Source of the DNA: Symsagittifera roscoffensis
Taxonomy: Eukaryota > Xenacoelomorpha > Acoela > Convolutidae
Assembly (NCBI RefSeq): GCF_963678635.1
Contig: NC_087069.1
Coordinates: 15,228,660-15,292,659, forward strand
Direction of reading: 5' to 3'
Length of the DNA: 64,000 nucleotides
Below are positions 23,062 to 33,024 of the stretch, piece by piece. A program made the position numbers and the translations under genes. Below the pieces are notes generated by a model, which was not told the origin of the DNA, ran no database searches, and saw nothing but the letters and a program-made list of their open reading frames with translations. The first letter of the stretch is position 1. Every line of letters starts with the position of its first letter.

Positions 23062-23259
23062 AGTAAATTACTAACCGATCAAGGTGCTATCTGCGACCTT
23101 GAATTGATAGACGAAAGTGGACAGATAATGAACATTGCTGACTTCTCCCCCAAAGAAAAGGGCTACAATCTACTGAAGGAGAACTGCACATACTACCCTG
23201 TGATCATCAAGAAAAACAGCGACGGCTCTCTCAGTAATTTCGATATTTACGGCAAAGAG
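23062..23259 (+). CDS. CXorf65/C22orf15-like protein, domain exon
   Basis: Begins after TTATTTTGCAG (AG 23060-23061) and ends at GAG|GTAAAAA; 66 codons, phase 0 on both sides. It encodes SKLLTDQGAICDLELIDESG, then MNIADFSPKEKGYNLLKENCTYY and VIIKKN. This parallels the vertebrate pattern K-x-G-L-x..IDLCDETG..L..K..A..L..R.TYYV. The length and order match the central conserved region of CXorf65/C22orf15. It joins 22419-22820 through a GC-AG intron and 24112-24300 through a GT-AG intron. Confidence 0.7.
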
Positions 23260-24111
23260 GTAAAAATTGTCATTTATAGTTTAAATTAATAGGTCTGAGG
23301 TTCGAATTCAGTCAATATCTTACCATTTTTTAAAAAGTGTCGATAACCTTATCATCGAAGTGGTATTTGAAATAGCCATAATGGTCAATTTGCGGTTTTA
23401 AAACGACGATTTAGAACTTGTATGCTATCATGTGACTTTATCTGTTTGTATTTGGCATATTTTTAAAACATATCTATTTCCAGTGGCGTGCGCAAGAATT
23501 TTTTGACGGGGAGGTTTCTTACAAAATTTGATTGACCTTTTTTTATTAGTCAGTCAACAATTACGAATTTTTCTGTTTCTTCGGATATTTATCTTAGAGC
23601 AACCATAATTAGGATCATGTTCTGCTTCGCAGTCAATTTTTTGGCAAAAAAATAGTCTAGCCACATTTACAAAGATAGACCAAAAAGTTGCTCTCCACCC
23701 AGAGTTAAGTGTTTTTCAGCGTTTTTAGAATTTACGGCTAGTCGGCCAAAATAGATTCTAGTAAAAAAGCGCCTGAAGACCATTGTACCAACGTGTCGTG
23801 GAATTCCATTTTGCGTGACGTCCTAAGATAAAATTTTTCACCAGAATTAATGGTGAGAGGGGATAAATTAAAAGACCGGAAAAGTTAAAAGGTTACTCAT
23901 TCCTTTGTCTGGGCTTACTGTCGGTATTTTATACCGTAGGGTTAGGAGAAATCAAATTAATTTTGGAAATAGGTTAGATAACAGTCAACTCTTTACCTGC
24001 TGTAGTGACTGCTATGTTCACCTTCCATTTCGATTTCAAACCTTGATTTTTTGGCCTTTTTTGTTGTCATCGTTAATGCATTAAATCAAAACCTTAGTTT
24101 TTGGTTTTCAG
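23260..24111. other. Intron with truncated MITE-like start
   Basis: Intron between the last two exons. Near 23483, CAGTGGCGTGCGCAAGAATT followed by GGGGAGG resembles the 5' end of common invertebrate CAGTGGCG..GGGG MITEs. I found no matching 3' terminus, so it is either truncated or a chance likeness. Confidence 0.3.
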
Positions 24112-24300
24112 AAATTTAGTCTGGAAATTATTACCAAACTAACCACTCAAATCAAGAAATGTGTCAACAAACTGTCCAAAAAGAAAGCAGCCGACAACGC
24201 AGACGCGGCCGAATCTCTGGAAGCAGCAGCTGCCATGTCATCCACTGGAAAAGTTAGGAAGAAAAAAACAGACAAGGGTGCCACCGAATCCTCCGGATGA
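24112..24300 (+). CDS. CXorf65/C22orf15-like protein, last exon
   Basis: Starts after TTGGTTTTCAG in phase 0 and ends at TGA 24298-24300. It encodes a short amphipathic helix (KFSLEIITKLTTQIKKCVNK) followed by a charged Lys/Ala-rich tail ending KGATESSG. Basic tails also end the vertebrate homologs. The protein is 273 aa if exon 17684 is included. A polyadenylation hexamer AATAAA lies at 24494-24499. Confidence 0.65.
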   Translation, partial: KFSLEIITKLTTQIKKCVNKLSKKKAADNADAAESLEAAAAMSSTGKVRKKKTDKGATESSG

Positions 24301-24493
24301 ATTATGGACTTAAACTGCTCCAGTAGTTTTCAAACAGCCATTTATGTATCGTTTCAAAGATCTACCAACTAATTCGAACTAAGTTATGAATTTTTGAGTA
24401 CTATCTTGAATGCGGATATTAAAAGTAGCAGATTTGCGCTTACCTCGGAGTGAAACTTATCTTTCTTTATCAGCTATAGTGTCCGCGCTACCG

Positions 24494-24499
24494 AATAAA
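24494..24499 (+). terminator. Polyadenylation signal of CXorf65/C22orf15-like gene
   Basis: AATAAA 194 bases after the stop codon, the first hexamer in the 3' flank. Confidence 0.5.
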
Positions 24500-25029
24500 C
24501 GAGCATTTGTAATCTAAACAATCAGCATATAGCAAAAATCAAATACTTACCGAAGAAGCTGGTATAGTGATTAGTTTAACAGTTTATAACTACAAAAATC
24601 AAGTATACTAAGTAACCACTTTTCGCAGGATCACAACACATTGACGTTGTCCGTCCCTGTTAAGGGTTTGGCTCAAACGAAGAACTGTATATAACATATG
24701 TTAATTCATTGTAGTAGTGGTTGATCATTTTCAGATACTTAAAGCTAGCAATCAAGGTCACAGACTAGACATGGATACTGCCAGTTTATGATTATTGAAT
24801 TCATCATTCAACATTCTCCCCTCTCTGAACGAAGTATAAGTATAGTTGAGGGCCAATGTTAATCTATTTTGATCAGTTGTCTGTCATTGATGTATCCTCC
24901 AATTATCTAACTAAACTTAAAATGGCTTCGTACCAGTTAACTAAGGGTATATAAGCTTCGCGCCAATAGCCTAGTACCAAATAACTTAATGTACATAAGA
25001 TTTTTGAGCACCGATTAACTTAGGCTACT
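24500..25029. other. Intergenic, nothing recognised
   Basis: No coding pattern, element boundary or RNA gene was seen on either strand. Confidence 0.4.
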
Positions 25030-26165
25030 TGAGACTACCTGATTTGGTAGTTTGAGTTCAGCTGAGTCTTTCTATCCGATTGCCATCCTTTTTCTGCACT
25101 CTTTGACTGTTCCGACTACCATGCTGGTTGTTAGTTTGTCCTCACATGCAACTTTTGAAGTGGGTGCTCATTGTAGTGGGTACATTATGAAACTGTAATC
25201 CTCATACTTGACCATCGACCCACCACAACAAAATCTCTCCTTAGGTAATTTCACATTGTTATGAAATCTTAAGGAATCCACCGCTGCTTTGACATATTTA
25301 CTATCCGTTTATACCGTAAATTTGTCGAATTTTCCCATGAAACCTGAGTCGAAGATGGTAGCTTTCCTATCTACGCGTTCTAATTTTGTTACTCTTCGCT
25401 TTTATGCTTCCGTGTCAACTAAATCTGAATATCTGTATTTGTTCATCCTTCTGACTTTGACTGCAAGTGAATTATTCAGACGCTTTTACCCAACTTGTCA
25501 GATACTTAATAATCGTTTGTAGCTCCTATCGCCATAGAATTCCCATTGGAGCATCTCATATAACTTCCGAAAGTTCATGGCATGAACTGGCGTTCTCTTA
25601 TACTACTTCAATAGGTTTTCAGTGCACGCATCACGCATCATGTTGGCATTGTGTTTACTGAGCACATTGTTCAGCCTTTTTGCTAGATCTGGTGTAATGC
25701 GTTTAGTCATCCATTGATGTTTTTCAATGAGCGACCTGGCCATCACAACAAAACGTATGTCACTGCCATCTCATTGTCCGCTGCTGACATGTTGTCAAAT
25801 TCCTATGTCTGCACTGTGCCTTTTAGCACAGGTCTGTGTACCAAGTTATCATTGTATGCATTCACACTAAGTCCCAGGAACTCGAAATTCCGACGTCTAG
25901 TTGTAACCTTTTTGAATCCTTCCAGAGAATTTAACTTCAAACTGTGGCGTGCTACCCTATATTATGTCATTTGAATGAACAATCAGCAAAACTATACATG
26001 CTCCAAAATCGTTTTTCACTAAAAATAGGAAATAGTATGTAACGCACTCGTTGATTAGATTCGCTTTTAGTCGAGTGGCTTATTTTTGATACCACAGGAA
26101 ATTTCCAGCAAATCGATTCTTGTATTAGCGCTTCTGGTGTTAGGTTCACGAACACTTCTCGCATA
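25030..26165 (-). pseudogene. Decayed minus-strand coding region, family unknown
   Basis: Read on the minus strand, long coding-like frames run from about 26165 down to 25030 with only scattered stops and frame changes. Examples are EVFVNLTPEALIQESICWKF (26160 down), RRRNFEFLGLSVNAYNDNLV (about 25890), SLIEKHQWMTKRITPDLAKR (about 25730), PVHAMNFRKLYEMLQWEFYG (about 25590) and ATIFDSGFMGKFDKF (about 25360). Codon structure is clear by eye but I do not recognise the family. Its setting among transposons suggests an old mobile-element protein. Coding-like fragments continue on the same strand towards 30 kb. Confidence 0.4.
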
Positions 26166-27705
26166 ATTTGTTAGTTTTTAATTTGTTAGTCTTTTTTTCG
26201 CGTCGATTGTCATTGTTTCCCAATTCATCAATTGAATTATTGTCAATTCAAAGCTACATGCTAATTTTGAAGCCTTCGGATCAAATTTTTTGAGCACGAG
26301 GCTTTATTTTGTGCTAGTTGCGTCTGATTACTAGCCCTAACGTTGGTTTCTTACCACTGTCCATAGCTACTTTCCAGGGGTAAGCCCATCTGGTATTCGG
26401 CATCTTTTTTGCATGCCTCTTGCCTCATGTTTGCAGCAGTGCTCCACAATCCTGAATAAATTTTAGCCTTCCAACTGCTCTCTTTGTGACTGAAGAATTG
26501 CGTCTTAATGCTCCCTTCAATCTAGTATGCCTACCACTTCCTTGTGTTTTTTGAGATTGGGGATTGGTGACGCTATCGGCTCCCAATATCTCGTCGTTTT
26601 TAACTCTTTCTATTCGGTTGCTCGTTGTTGCTACTGAAATTTTGAGTATTGTTCTCAAAGTCACAATCTTCCCAAACAAGGATCAGTTTTCATTTGTTTT
26701 CCACTTTAGTTGCTGCTCCGTTTGAGCTTGCGCGAAAAAATCTGTCAATTTTAACAAAGTTGCCGTGGATGATTCTGATATTGCCGAACCTGACTCCTTG
26801 GTCCTGCTTGCACTTTCCGGGTCTGTGACCCCACTACTATCTATACTCGAGCTGTCTTTAATAGGTGTCCATCTATCGCTTTCTCTCCCATTTCCGTTTC
26901 AATACGCCACTCCCTTTTGTCATCCGCTGTGGTTTTTTTTCTGTGTTTCTTGTCTCCGTGTCAAGCCCTGGGCTTGGTTCTGTCTCACTTTTCATCCTCT
27001 CTTTGCGAAATCTCACTTTTCTTGGTTCACTGACTGGCCCATCTCTTTTGTCCGTGATTGCTTCTCAACTCCCCTTCATCGAAATTCTCATCATTGATGT
27101 AGTTGGTATTGTTTCTCCGCTTTCGCTTTCTTCCAAGATCTCCTTCTCTTTTTCCATCTCTTGATTCATTTCTTTTTCTTCCTGCTTGTCTCTTTTGATC
27201 AATTGTCTTTGATCACATTTCTGTTTTGATTTTTTTCTTTTCGCTGTGTTTCTCTGACCGTTTCTATAGTTCCACTCGTTCTGAACACTTTTTTTATTTT
27301 CGTTTATCGTCTTTTGTCATTTCACCAATCTTTGGAAGTAGTCTTGCTTCATCCAACAACACCAGCCTTAGCGCCATTCAACCTATTTCCGTTCTGGCTA
27401 TTGGATATTGCTCCAAACTTCAAGATTGATTGGTTGTTCTACATGCTTTGTCGCTTTCTGTTTTCAATCTTAATTCTTTTCAATCTTAATTCTCCCTCTC
27501 AATCGTTCGAAGGTTTTATTCTTGAATAGTAAGCCTATTTAAGTCTTTACCATGTCTGCATAAGCATAACCACGTTCTTTTATAGGTCGCAACAATTTTT
27601 GCCGGTCCCATCCAGTGAATTGCTTCCAAGTATGTTTGTGATAACGAATCCAATCCCCCACTCGGTAGATATGCTCAATTGTTTTTCCCATTTTGAATCT
27701 TTGTT
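26166..27705 (-). other. Lys/Glu-rich minus-strand remnants
   Basis: Minus-strand frames here are rich in Lys, Glu and Arg (for example 26425-26679 and the stretch 26760-27200) and broken by stops. They may be a continuation of the decayed region 25030-26165, or simply purine-rich DNA. No motif supports a product. The pyrimidine-rich plus strand explains the many Ser/Phe-rich plus frames, which I do not treat as genes. Confidence 0.3.
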
Positions 27706-28113
27706 GTTCCGACTTTCGATACGAAAGTAACAGAATATTTTTTGCCTGTGGCCATTTTTCGTAAAGTTAGGGGGTATAAAAATTGCCATTTCGGCCAATT
27801 TGGGACAATTAACGCGCGATATATTTCGCGCTATTAACGCGTAAGCGGAGAGTTAATCCGTCTTAAAATTGTTCCAAATTGGTTGAAAGAAGCTTATTTG
27901 CCATAATTGATTTGTTAAAAGGAGCGAAATTTATCCTTTAGTACTTTATTTGGCGTGTGGGGGTATGATTTTCATAAAAAGTTTCAAATTTTATAAAAAC
28001 GTTTATTATATTTAATTTATTACAATCATGTTTTTGATGTTTTTACTGCTCCATAAAACCTTAAAAGGCAGTCGGAACAATCAGGGCTTCGCCTTGATAC
28101 GAGCAGTTTTGTT
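27706..28113 (+). mobile_element. Hairpin-rich repeat R, unit R1
   Basis: Begins GTTCCGACTTTCGATACG, whose ACTTTCG-ATA-CGAAAGT forms a perfect hairpin. The centre (27809-27842) has a GCGCGA/TCGCGC hairpin bracketed by direct ATTAACGCG repeats. The end has GCAGTCGGAAC followed by a CAGGGC-TTC-GCCTTG hairpin and GAGCAGTTTTGTT. GTTCCGACT at the start and AGTCGGAAC near the end are inverted repeats. R1 is joined directly, head to tail, to R2. It lacks the GTGCTCGGGATGGG segment of other units. No protein is encoded. Features fit non-autonomous Helitron/Helentron-like elements, but this is inference. Confidence 0.6.
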
Positions 28114-28645
28114 GTTCCGATTTTCGATACGAAAATAACAGAATATTTGTGCTCGGGATGGGTTTTTTTTTCTTCAGTCAAATTTTGACTTTTAACTAAC
28201 ATTTTTGACGGAATTTTTTATATTTTTCAAAAAGTATTGTTGTCTTGGGCTCAAATTTGAAAAGATATTTTACCTGTGATCAATTTTCGTAAAGTTATTG
28301 GGGTTTAAAGATTGCCATTTTGGCCAATTTGGGACAATTAACGCGCGATATATTTCGCGCTATTAACGCGTAAGCGGAGACTTAATCCGTCTTTGAAATC
28401 GTTCCAAAATGGTTGAAAGAAGCATGTTTGCAATAATTGATATGTTACAATGAGCGAAATTTATTCTTTTGTATTTTATATGGCGTGTGAGGGGATGATT
28501 TCATAAAAATGAATTCAAATTTTAGAATTGTTTTTTTTTTCATTTTATTTTATAACATTTAATTTTTTGATGTTACTACTGCTCCACAAACCTTAAAAGG
28601 CAGTCGGAACATTCAGGGCTTCGCCCTGATACGAGCAGTCTTGTT
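28114..28645 (+). mobile_element. Hairpin-rich repeat R, unit R2
   Basis: Complete unit of 532 bp abutting R1. The 5' hairpin is ATTTTCG-ATA-CGAAAAT, differing from R1 by paired changes that keep the stem. The central GCGCGATATATTTCGCGC hairpin and the 3' CAGGGC-TTC-GCCCTG hairpin are intact. From 28435 onward the sequence is part of the 835-bp block shared with 55444-56278. Confidence 0.65.
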
Positions 28646-29269
28646 CGCCTTTATTTTCTGTTTGGATAAAATTTTCGGCTCTTTTTCCTTTTCCCCCCAC
28701 CTGCAAAATTTGTAGAGTTTTTTTTCTGTTCAAATTGTCGGATTGTTACAAAATTTGGCATACCGATTGATTAGGACATGACAAACATATTTGGTCTTCA
28801 TTATCAACCTTGTAAAACCACGCGTTACACCATAAAACTGATGCTTATGTGAGGTGGGGGGAAAAAGGAAAAAGAGCCAAATTTTCTCTTAATCTTTGAA
28901 TTTCCGTCAATTTTTGAATCTCCCAGGCTCATTGCATGGTGTGCAGTTTTTTTATTATGTTCTAACAGTTTTTCTAACCTTTTTTCTAAATGTTTTCCTC
29001 CATTCCTCTTTTTCCTGTTTTTCAATGAATTTATTCCATTTTTCTTCACCCGCGTGGCAAAATCTTCAATCCCAGTCTTTTATCAATTTCATCTTTTTCG
29101 CTTAAATCACTCTTTCAATCCATTTTTTTCCCGCTGTCATTTGTAACTTTGTAACTTTCATCCGTCACTTAAGACGATATTTCCTCACATCCCGCCTTCT
29201 GCGGCCATCTTTTCCTCTTCGCGCCTTGACTGCTTGTTCCGGCGTTTTATTCGGAAAAATTTAATTGAA
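28435..29269. repeat. 835-bp block duplicated at 55444-56278
   Basis: Gapless and apparently near-identical to 55444-56278 in the same orientation. It covers the 3' third of an R unit plus about 620 bp of non-R sequence (28646-29269), including a minus-strand frame (28825-29049) that is identical in both places. Identity stops abruptly at TTTAATTGAA. Here the flank continues into a Lys/Glu-rich minus-strand coding remnant, so this locus is the likelier donor. Confidence 0.85.
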
Positions 29270-30060
29270 CGTTCCATATCAGTCGCCTCAATCCCCATTA
29301 GGATTGGGTTTTGTCGTCAATCACATTGAATTTGAACGTCATATGGTTTCCCGCATTCCTTACCGGAAGTAACTTATCGGATGTGTTTTGCTCTAATTAC
29401 TCCACCTCTTCCAAAATCAAATGTTTCATAAGTTTCCTTTTTTTCTCTCATTCCTTTAAGTCTGTGCTTAGTCTGATTCATTTTGGTCTCATTTTTAAAT
29501 GAACTAGTTGAATTTGCTGCCCCTAAATCTACGAGTATCTCTATTTTCAGTACTTCTCCATTTTCTGGAAACCTTTCTTTTACCCAATTTTCGGGTGTGA
29601 ATAAAAAGGTAGATGTATCAATTTTGTTCTCCGTGTCGACATTGTTTTCTTCATAGACCTGCTCTTCTTGCTTGGTTATATACTCTTCATTCTCCTGTCG
29701 TTTAGAGAACCTGGAATCGCCTCTTCCCGGAATTAGACGTCTTATCCTTGTTATGTTTTCCTCGTCTGATGTTCCCACGGTTGAAGCCTCTCGGGAGGTA
29801 GGGCTGTCTAGAGTACTTAATTCAGTACTCCACAAAGCGCAATCAGTACTGCAAAAAGATGTTTGACGTTTCGTTGTCGGATACGCTAAATTTTTTCAGT
29901 GACATTTCAAGCATTCCAAAATCCAATTTTTTATCTGTGTTTTTGACTTTTTTAATGTTTTCAAGGTTTGTTTTTGTAGCTTCGTCCAGTTTCGAACCCT
30001 CAAGCAGTGCAACACAGTACAATTGTTTGCAGATGTACATATAGGCTTCATTCATCTCCT
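29270..30060 (-). pseudogene. Lys/Glu-rich minus-strand coding remnant
   Basis: Two open minus-strand pieces, 30055-29843 and 29835-29374, in different frames. They read EAYMYICKQLYCVALLEGSK and later PENGEVLKIEILVDLGAANS. Composition is acidic/basic and hydrophilic, like a gag-type or coiled-coil protein, but no motif is diagnostic. A short GAGTACT/GTACT duplication sits at the junction of the two frames. It may be the upstream part of the decayed region ending near 25030. Confidence 0.35.
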
Positions 30061-30589
30061 TTCCAAACTTTTTTCAACCTCTTTTTGTTCAAGGTCAGTT
30101 TAGTTTTTTTTCTGCATCTTTTCCACACTGTATCTATGACAGCTTCGGAAATGAATTCAGGGCGATGTAATCATATGTTGTTTCCATTGGGAATTTGAGC
30201 CCATTCCCTGAATGTGCATGCCCCTGATCCTTTTTACTACATTTTCATTCAGTGCTGGACTCACTAATGAATGCCGTTATGCCGTTCCCACTAATGAAGT
30301 GAATTGAATAACTTCCCACAAAAAAGTACCATTTACCTAAAAAATCATTTACAATGATAGCTTCGTTTTATACTCTGTACGCAATGCACCATTGATATTT
30401 ACCAATTTTGAATATAATTTCACATCTTATACATACATTTTTCAGCACTGAAAGGAATTAGTCCTATCCTGCGGTTGAGCAAATTAGACCGGGTAAAATT
30501 GAGCGAACTTCAGCCCGTATCTAGAAAATGTAAAAAGCTGGGCCGCATCTGTCGTCAGTTTACCGACATTTCCGCTGCGACAACTTCGG
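30061..30589. other. Stretch with nothing recognised
   Basis: No coding, repeat or RNA feature could be supported. Confidence 0.35.
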
Positions 30590-30925
30590 GATATTGTCAT
30601 CCTCAATTTCGTCTTTGCAAGAGAGCTCAACGAAGGAAGAAAAGGCTTTTCTGACAAGAGTTCCCTTCTAGGAGGACTTTTGTGTTCCTGAGATAGGGCA
30701 AGGCTGAAATCAGGGGAGTCGTTTTTCATCTCAATCCCTCTGTGGTTTTGGTCGAGCAGGAGGCCGGACAGGACTCGGATGGCTCAAATGCAATTCTACT
30801 GGGAAACTAACTTCCTTGCCTGCCACCAGACCCGGGTCGTTCCAGATATGACACTGAGGTTGTCTGATGGTGAGGAACAGAAGGATCTGATTATCAAATT
30901 AAGTTTTATTTTTGTTCAAGACTTA
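30590..30925. repeat. Repeat E, copy 1
   Basis: Shares ordered blocks with 31685-32010: CTTTGCAAGAGAG, CTTTTGTGTTCC/TTGTTTTCC, GAGATGGGG, TCTGTGGTTT(T/C)GGTCGAGCAG, GGGAAACT, AGATATGACAC and TTGTCTG(A/G)TGG. The copies are diverged, and copy 2 lacks about 25 bp present here. On the minus strand, copy 1 contains an ELHL stretch resembling a carbonic anhydrase motif (see findings). Confidence 0.7.
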
Positions 30926-30984
30926 GTGTTTTTTTTACTATATTCTTAATTGATTGTGAAATTGATTCAAGTAAATTGGGCTGT

Positions 30985-31050
30985 GTTTTGTGTTGCTGTT
31001 GTTGTTGAAATGGGGCTGTGTTTTGTGTTGTTGTTGTTGTTGAAATGAAA
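30985..31050 (+). repeat. Duplicated (GTT)n microsatellite segment
   Basis: GGGCTGTGTTTTGTGTTG with a (TTG)n run and GAAATG appears twice in tandem. Confidence 0.8.
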
Positions 31051-31684
31051 GCTTTTATTGGAAGTTTTTATCTCATAGAATTTAAAACATAGAAGAAAGC
31101 AGCGTTTGTAGCTGCATAGTCATTTTTAATTATATTGGCGTGTCATTTGAAATATTTTCACATCAGTTTTGGTGGCTTTTGTCTATAATATAATTTCAAA
31201 TACTTTCAAGCTCTTGAAGCATATTTTCAAATCAGGCAAAGTAACATAACCCTAAACTCGGCATAACAGTTTAAAAAAATTGTTAATGACGAACGTGCGA
31301 CAAAAATCAATTTTAGATGAAACAATCACATTTTTTAAAACAAAATAAAGTAAAGTTTGTTTCAAAAAAATAGGTCATTGGTTAATTTTGTACTCAGAGA
31401 AGAAAAAAGATAATTTGAAAAACTTGGATTAAATTTTTTGCTTTTTTTGCTAGTTTCATGTTTTTGGATGATTTGTTTTTAGCCAGAAAATTAGCTGTAA
31501 ACAGGTTTTTTCTTTCTTTTTTTTGGGTCACACCCATAAATATAGCATGACAGACCAAGAATGTAGGAGCGAGCTTTTCTAAAAACTCCACATTGTAAGA
31601 GCGGGTTTTTTAAACAAGAGATCAACGCTACGAAATCTTTTGTGTTCCCGAGAGAGGGAGCAAGCTGAAGTCTGGGTCGTCGCT
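31051..31684. other. Stretch with nothing recognised
   Basis: AT-rich, with no supported gene or element boundary. Confidence 0.35.
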
Positions 31685-32010
31685 ATTTCTGGATTCTGTG
31701 ATCTCATTTTTTTCTTTGCAAGAGAGTCAAACAAAATATGAACAAACGCTTATAACAAAAATTACCCTTTAGGAAGCATGTTGTTTTCCTGAGAGATGGG
31801 GAAGCTTAAAACAGCAGCCTCGCTTTTTATCTCAACCCATCTGTGGTTTCGGTCGAGCAGGAGGCCGCATTTCTCCTGGGAAACTCGCTTTCATTATCGT
31901 CAGCAGACTCAAGCGAATTTAGATATGACACCGAGATTGTCTGGTGGCGAGTAACATAGGGATGTGATTATTAAATCAATTTTTACTTTTGTTCAAACAA
32001 GGAAAAAATT
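31685..32010. repeat. Repeat E, copy 2
   Basis: Diverged direct copy of 30590-30925, about 1.1 kb downstream. It lacks the segment that encodes ELHL in copy 1. Confidence 0.7.
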
Positions 32011-32279
32011 GAATTGTTCTAAAAAACTTCGAATAAATGTTTCTTTGCCATTTTCATGTTTGCTCAGGATGACTAGTTATTAGCCAGATAGTTAGCTCTA
32101 AAAAAATTCAGTACTGAAAACTGACCAATTTTGAAATAGATTTTTTATTTTCTGGGTCGCACCTATAAAAATTGCATGAGTGCCCAAGAATGTTACAGCG
32201 GGTTTTCATAAAAGAGCTCAACAATGTAAGAGCAGATTTTTATTAGAAGAATTTAGGGCTGGGAAACCTCAAAATGCAT

Positions 32280-32415
32280 AGTCGACCCGAGATTTTGAGT
32301 CTGGAAAGTCTGGACATGAGTCGCGCCGTGGGCAGCAAAAGTCTGGAAATGTCAAGTTTTGATCTGGAAAGTCTGGAAATGCCAAAAATTTGTCGCGAAA
32401 GTCTGGGTATGAGTT
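32280..32415 (+). repeat. Short interspersed AGTCTGGAAATG repeats
   Basis: AGTCTGGA(A/C)ATG or close variants recur five or six times, some with a TCGCGC/TCGCGA spacer. They create mirrored open frames on both strands (LESLEM-type and FPDFPD-type), which I regard as repeat artefacts and not proteins. Confidence 0.65.
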
Positions 32416-32787
32416 TTGGACCTCGACCCGGGCTCTTTCAAAGTAATCCAATGATTCTGCTTAGTCCAATGATTTTTTATCTATTCTACGTGGAAAAAAA
32501 ACTTTGAAAATTAAGTAGCGCGAAATTCCCACCAAAAAAAACTGTTTTTGTTTGTTCAAATTGTGTCATTATTTGTCCGCGGTGTGATAAAAGGATCTAA
32601 GCAAAGACTAAATTTCAAAACAAGCAAAACTGAAGATTCTGCGCTAAAAGATTTTTCACTCTATTGCTGTCATAAAGTGTGTATAATAATATAACAAAAA
32701 ATTTTTTTTACAAAAAGGTCAAAAAGGCACCACCAAATTATTTTAAAAAAACCTACTTAACTTCAGGTACAATGATTTATCTCTTAC

Positions 32788-33015
32788 GTGGTCCCCAGTG
32801 CATTTAGAAGTTATCGAAATGATATTTTCGATCCAACACAATCCCACGTAACTGCCATTTTACACTCTTAGGCGTTGAGACCATGATTGAATGGCCATTA
32901 TTAGCTATGGTCCAATCTTCCGACAAATTGCCCTGGATTAATTCGAGATTAAACATTGGAAGCCATTTTTTGACAGCTTGTTTCTCTTTGATGTCGATCG
33001 GAGATTGACGTTTGC
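32788..33015 (-). pseudogene. Alpha-carbonic anhydrase exon with internal stop
   Basis: On the minus strand, from acceptor GGTCAG (33016-33017) to donor CAC|GTAAGAG (32787), a 228-nt exon encodes KRQSPIDIKEKQAV, then NLSEDWTIANNGHSIMVS and GIVLDRKYHFDNF-stop-MHWGP. This is the alpha-CA hallmark order QSPIDI, NNGHS, YxFxxFHxHWG. In active enzymes the FHxH histidines bind zinc. Here the first is a TAA codon (32804-32806) while the second (MHWG) is kept. CA-related proteins also vary at this position, but a stop abolishes the product unless edited or a sequencing error. The exon is otherwise undamaged with good splice sites, so decay is recent. An LTR retrotransposon begins 9 bases upstream of its first base. 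No other certain CA exons were found. Confidence 0.8.
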
Positions 33016-33020
33016 CTGAC

Positions 33021-33024
33021 CAGC
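33021..33024 (+). repeat. Target-site duplication CAGC, left copy
   Basis: CAGC immediately before the 5' LTR is matched by CAGC at 38848-38851 directly after the 3' LTR. Removing the element joins GCCTGACCAGC to GATAGATAT. Confidence 0.75.

Noticed and set aside
23285-23310. B-box-like GGTTCGAATTC (tRNA?)
   Set aside because: No A box or cloverleaf can be built around it. The GTCGAATCCC motifs in the MITEs fail in the same way.
25289-27529. Many Ser/Phe-rich plus-strand open frames
   Set aside because: The plus strand is pyrimidine-rich here; the better coding pattern is on the minus strand.
32269-32507. Overlapping open frames on both strands
   Set aside because: Both are translations of the short AGTCTGGAAATG repeats.
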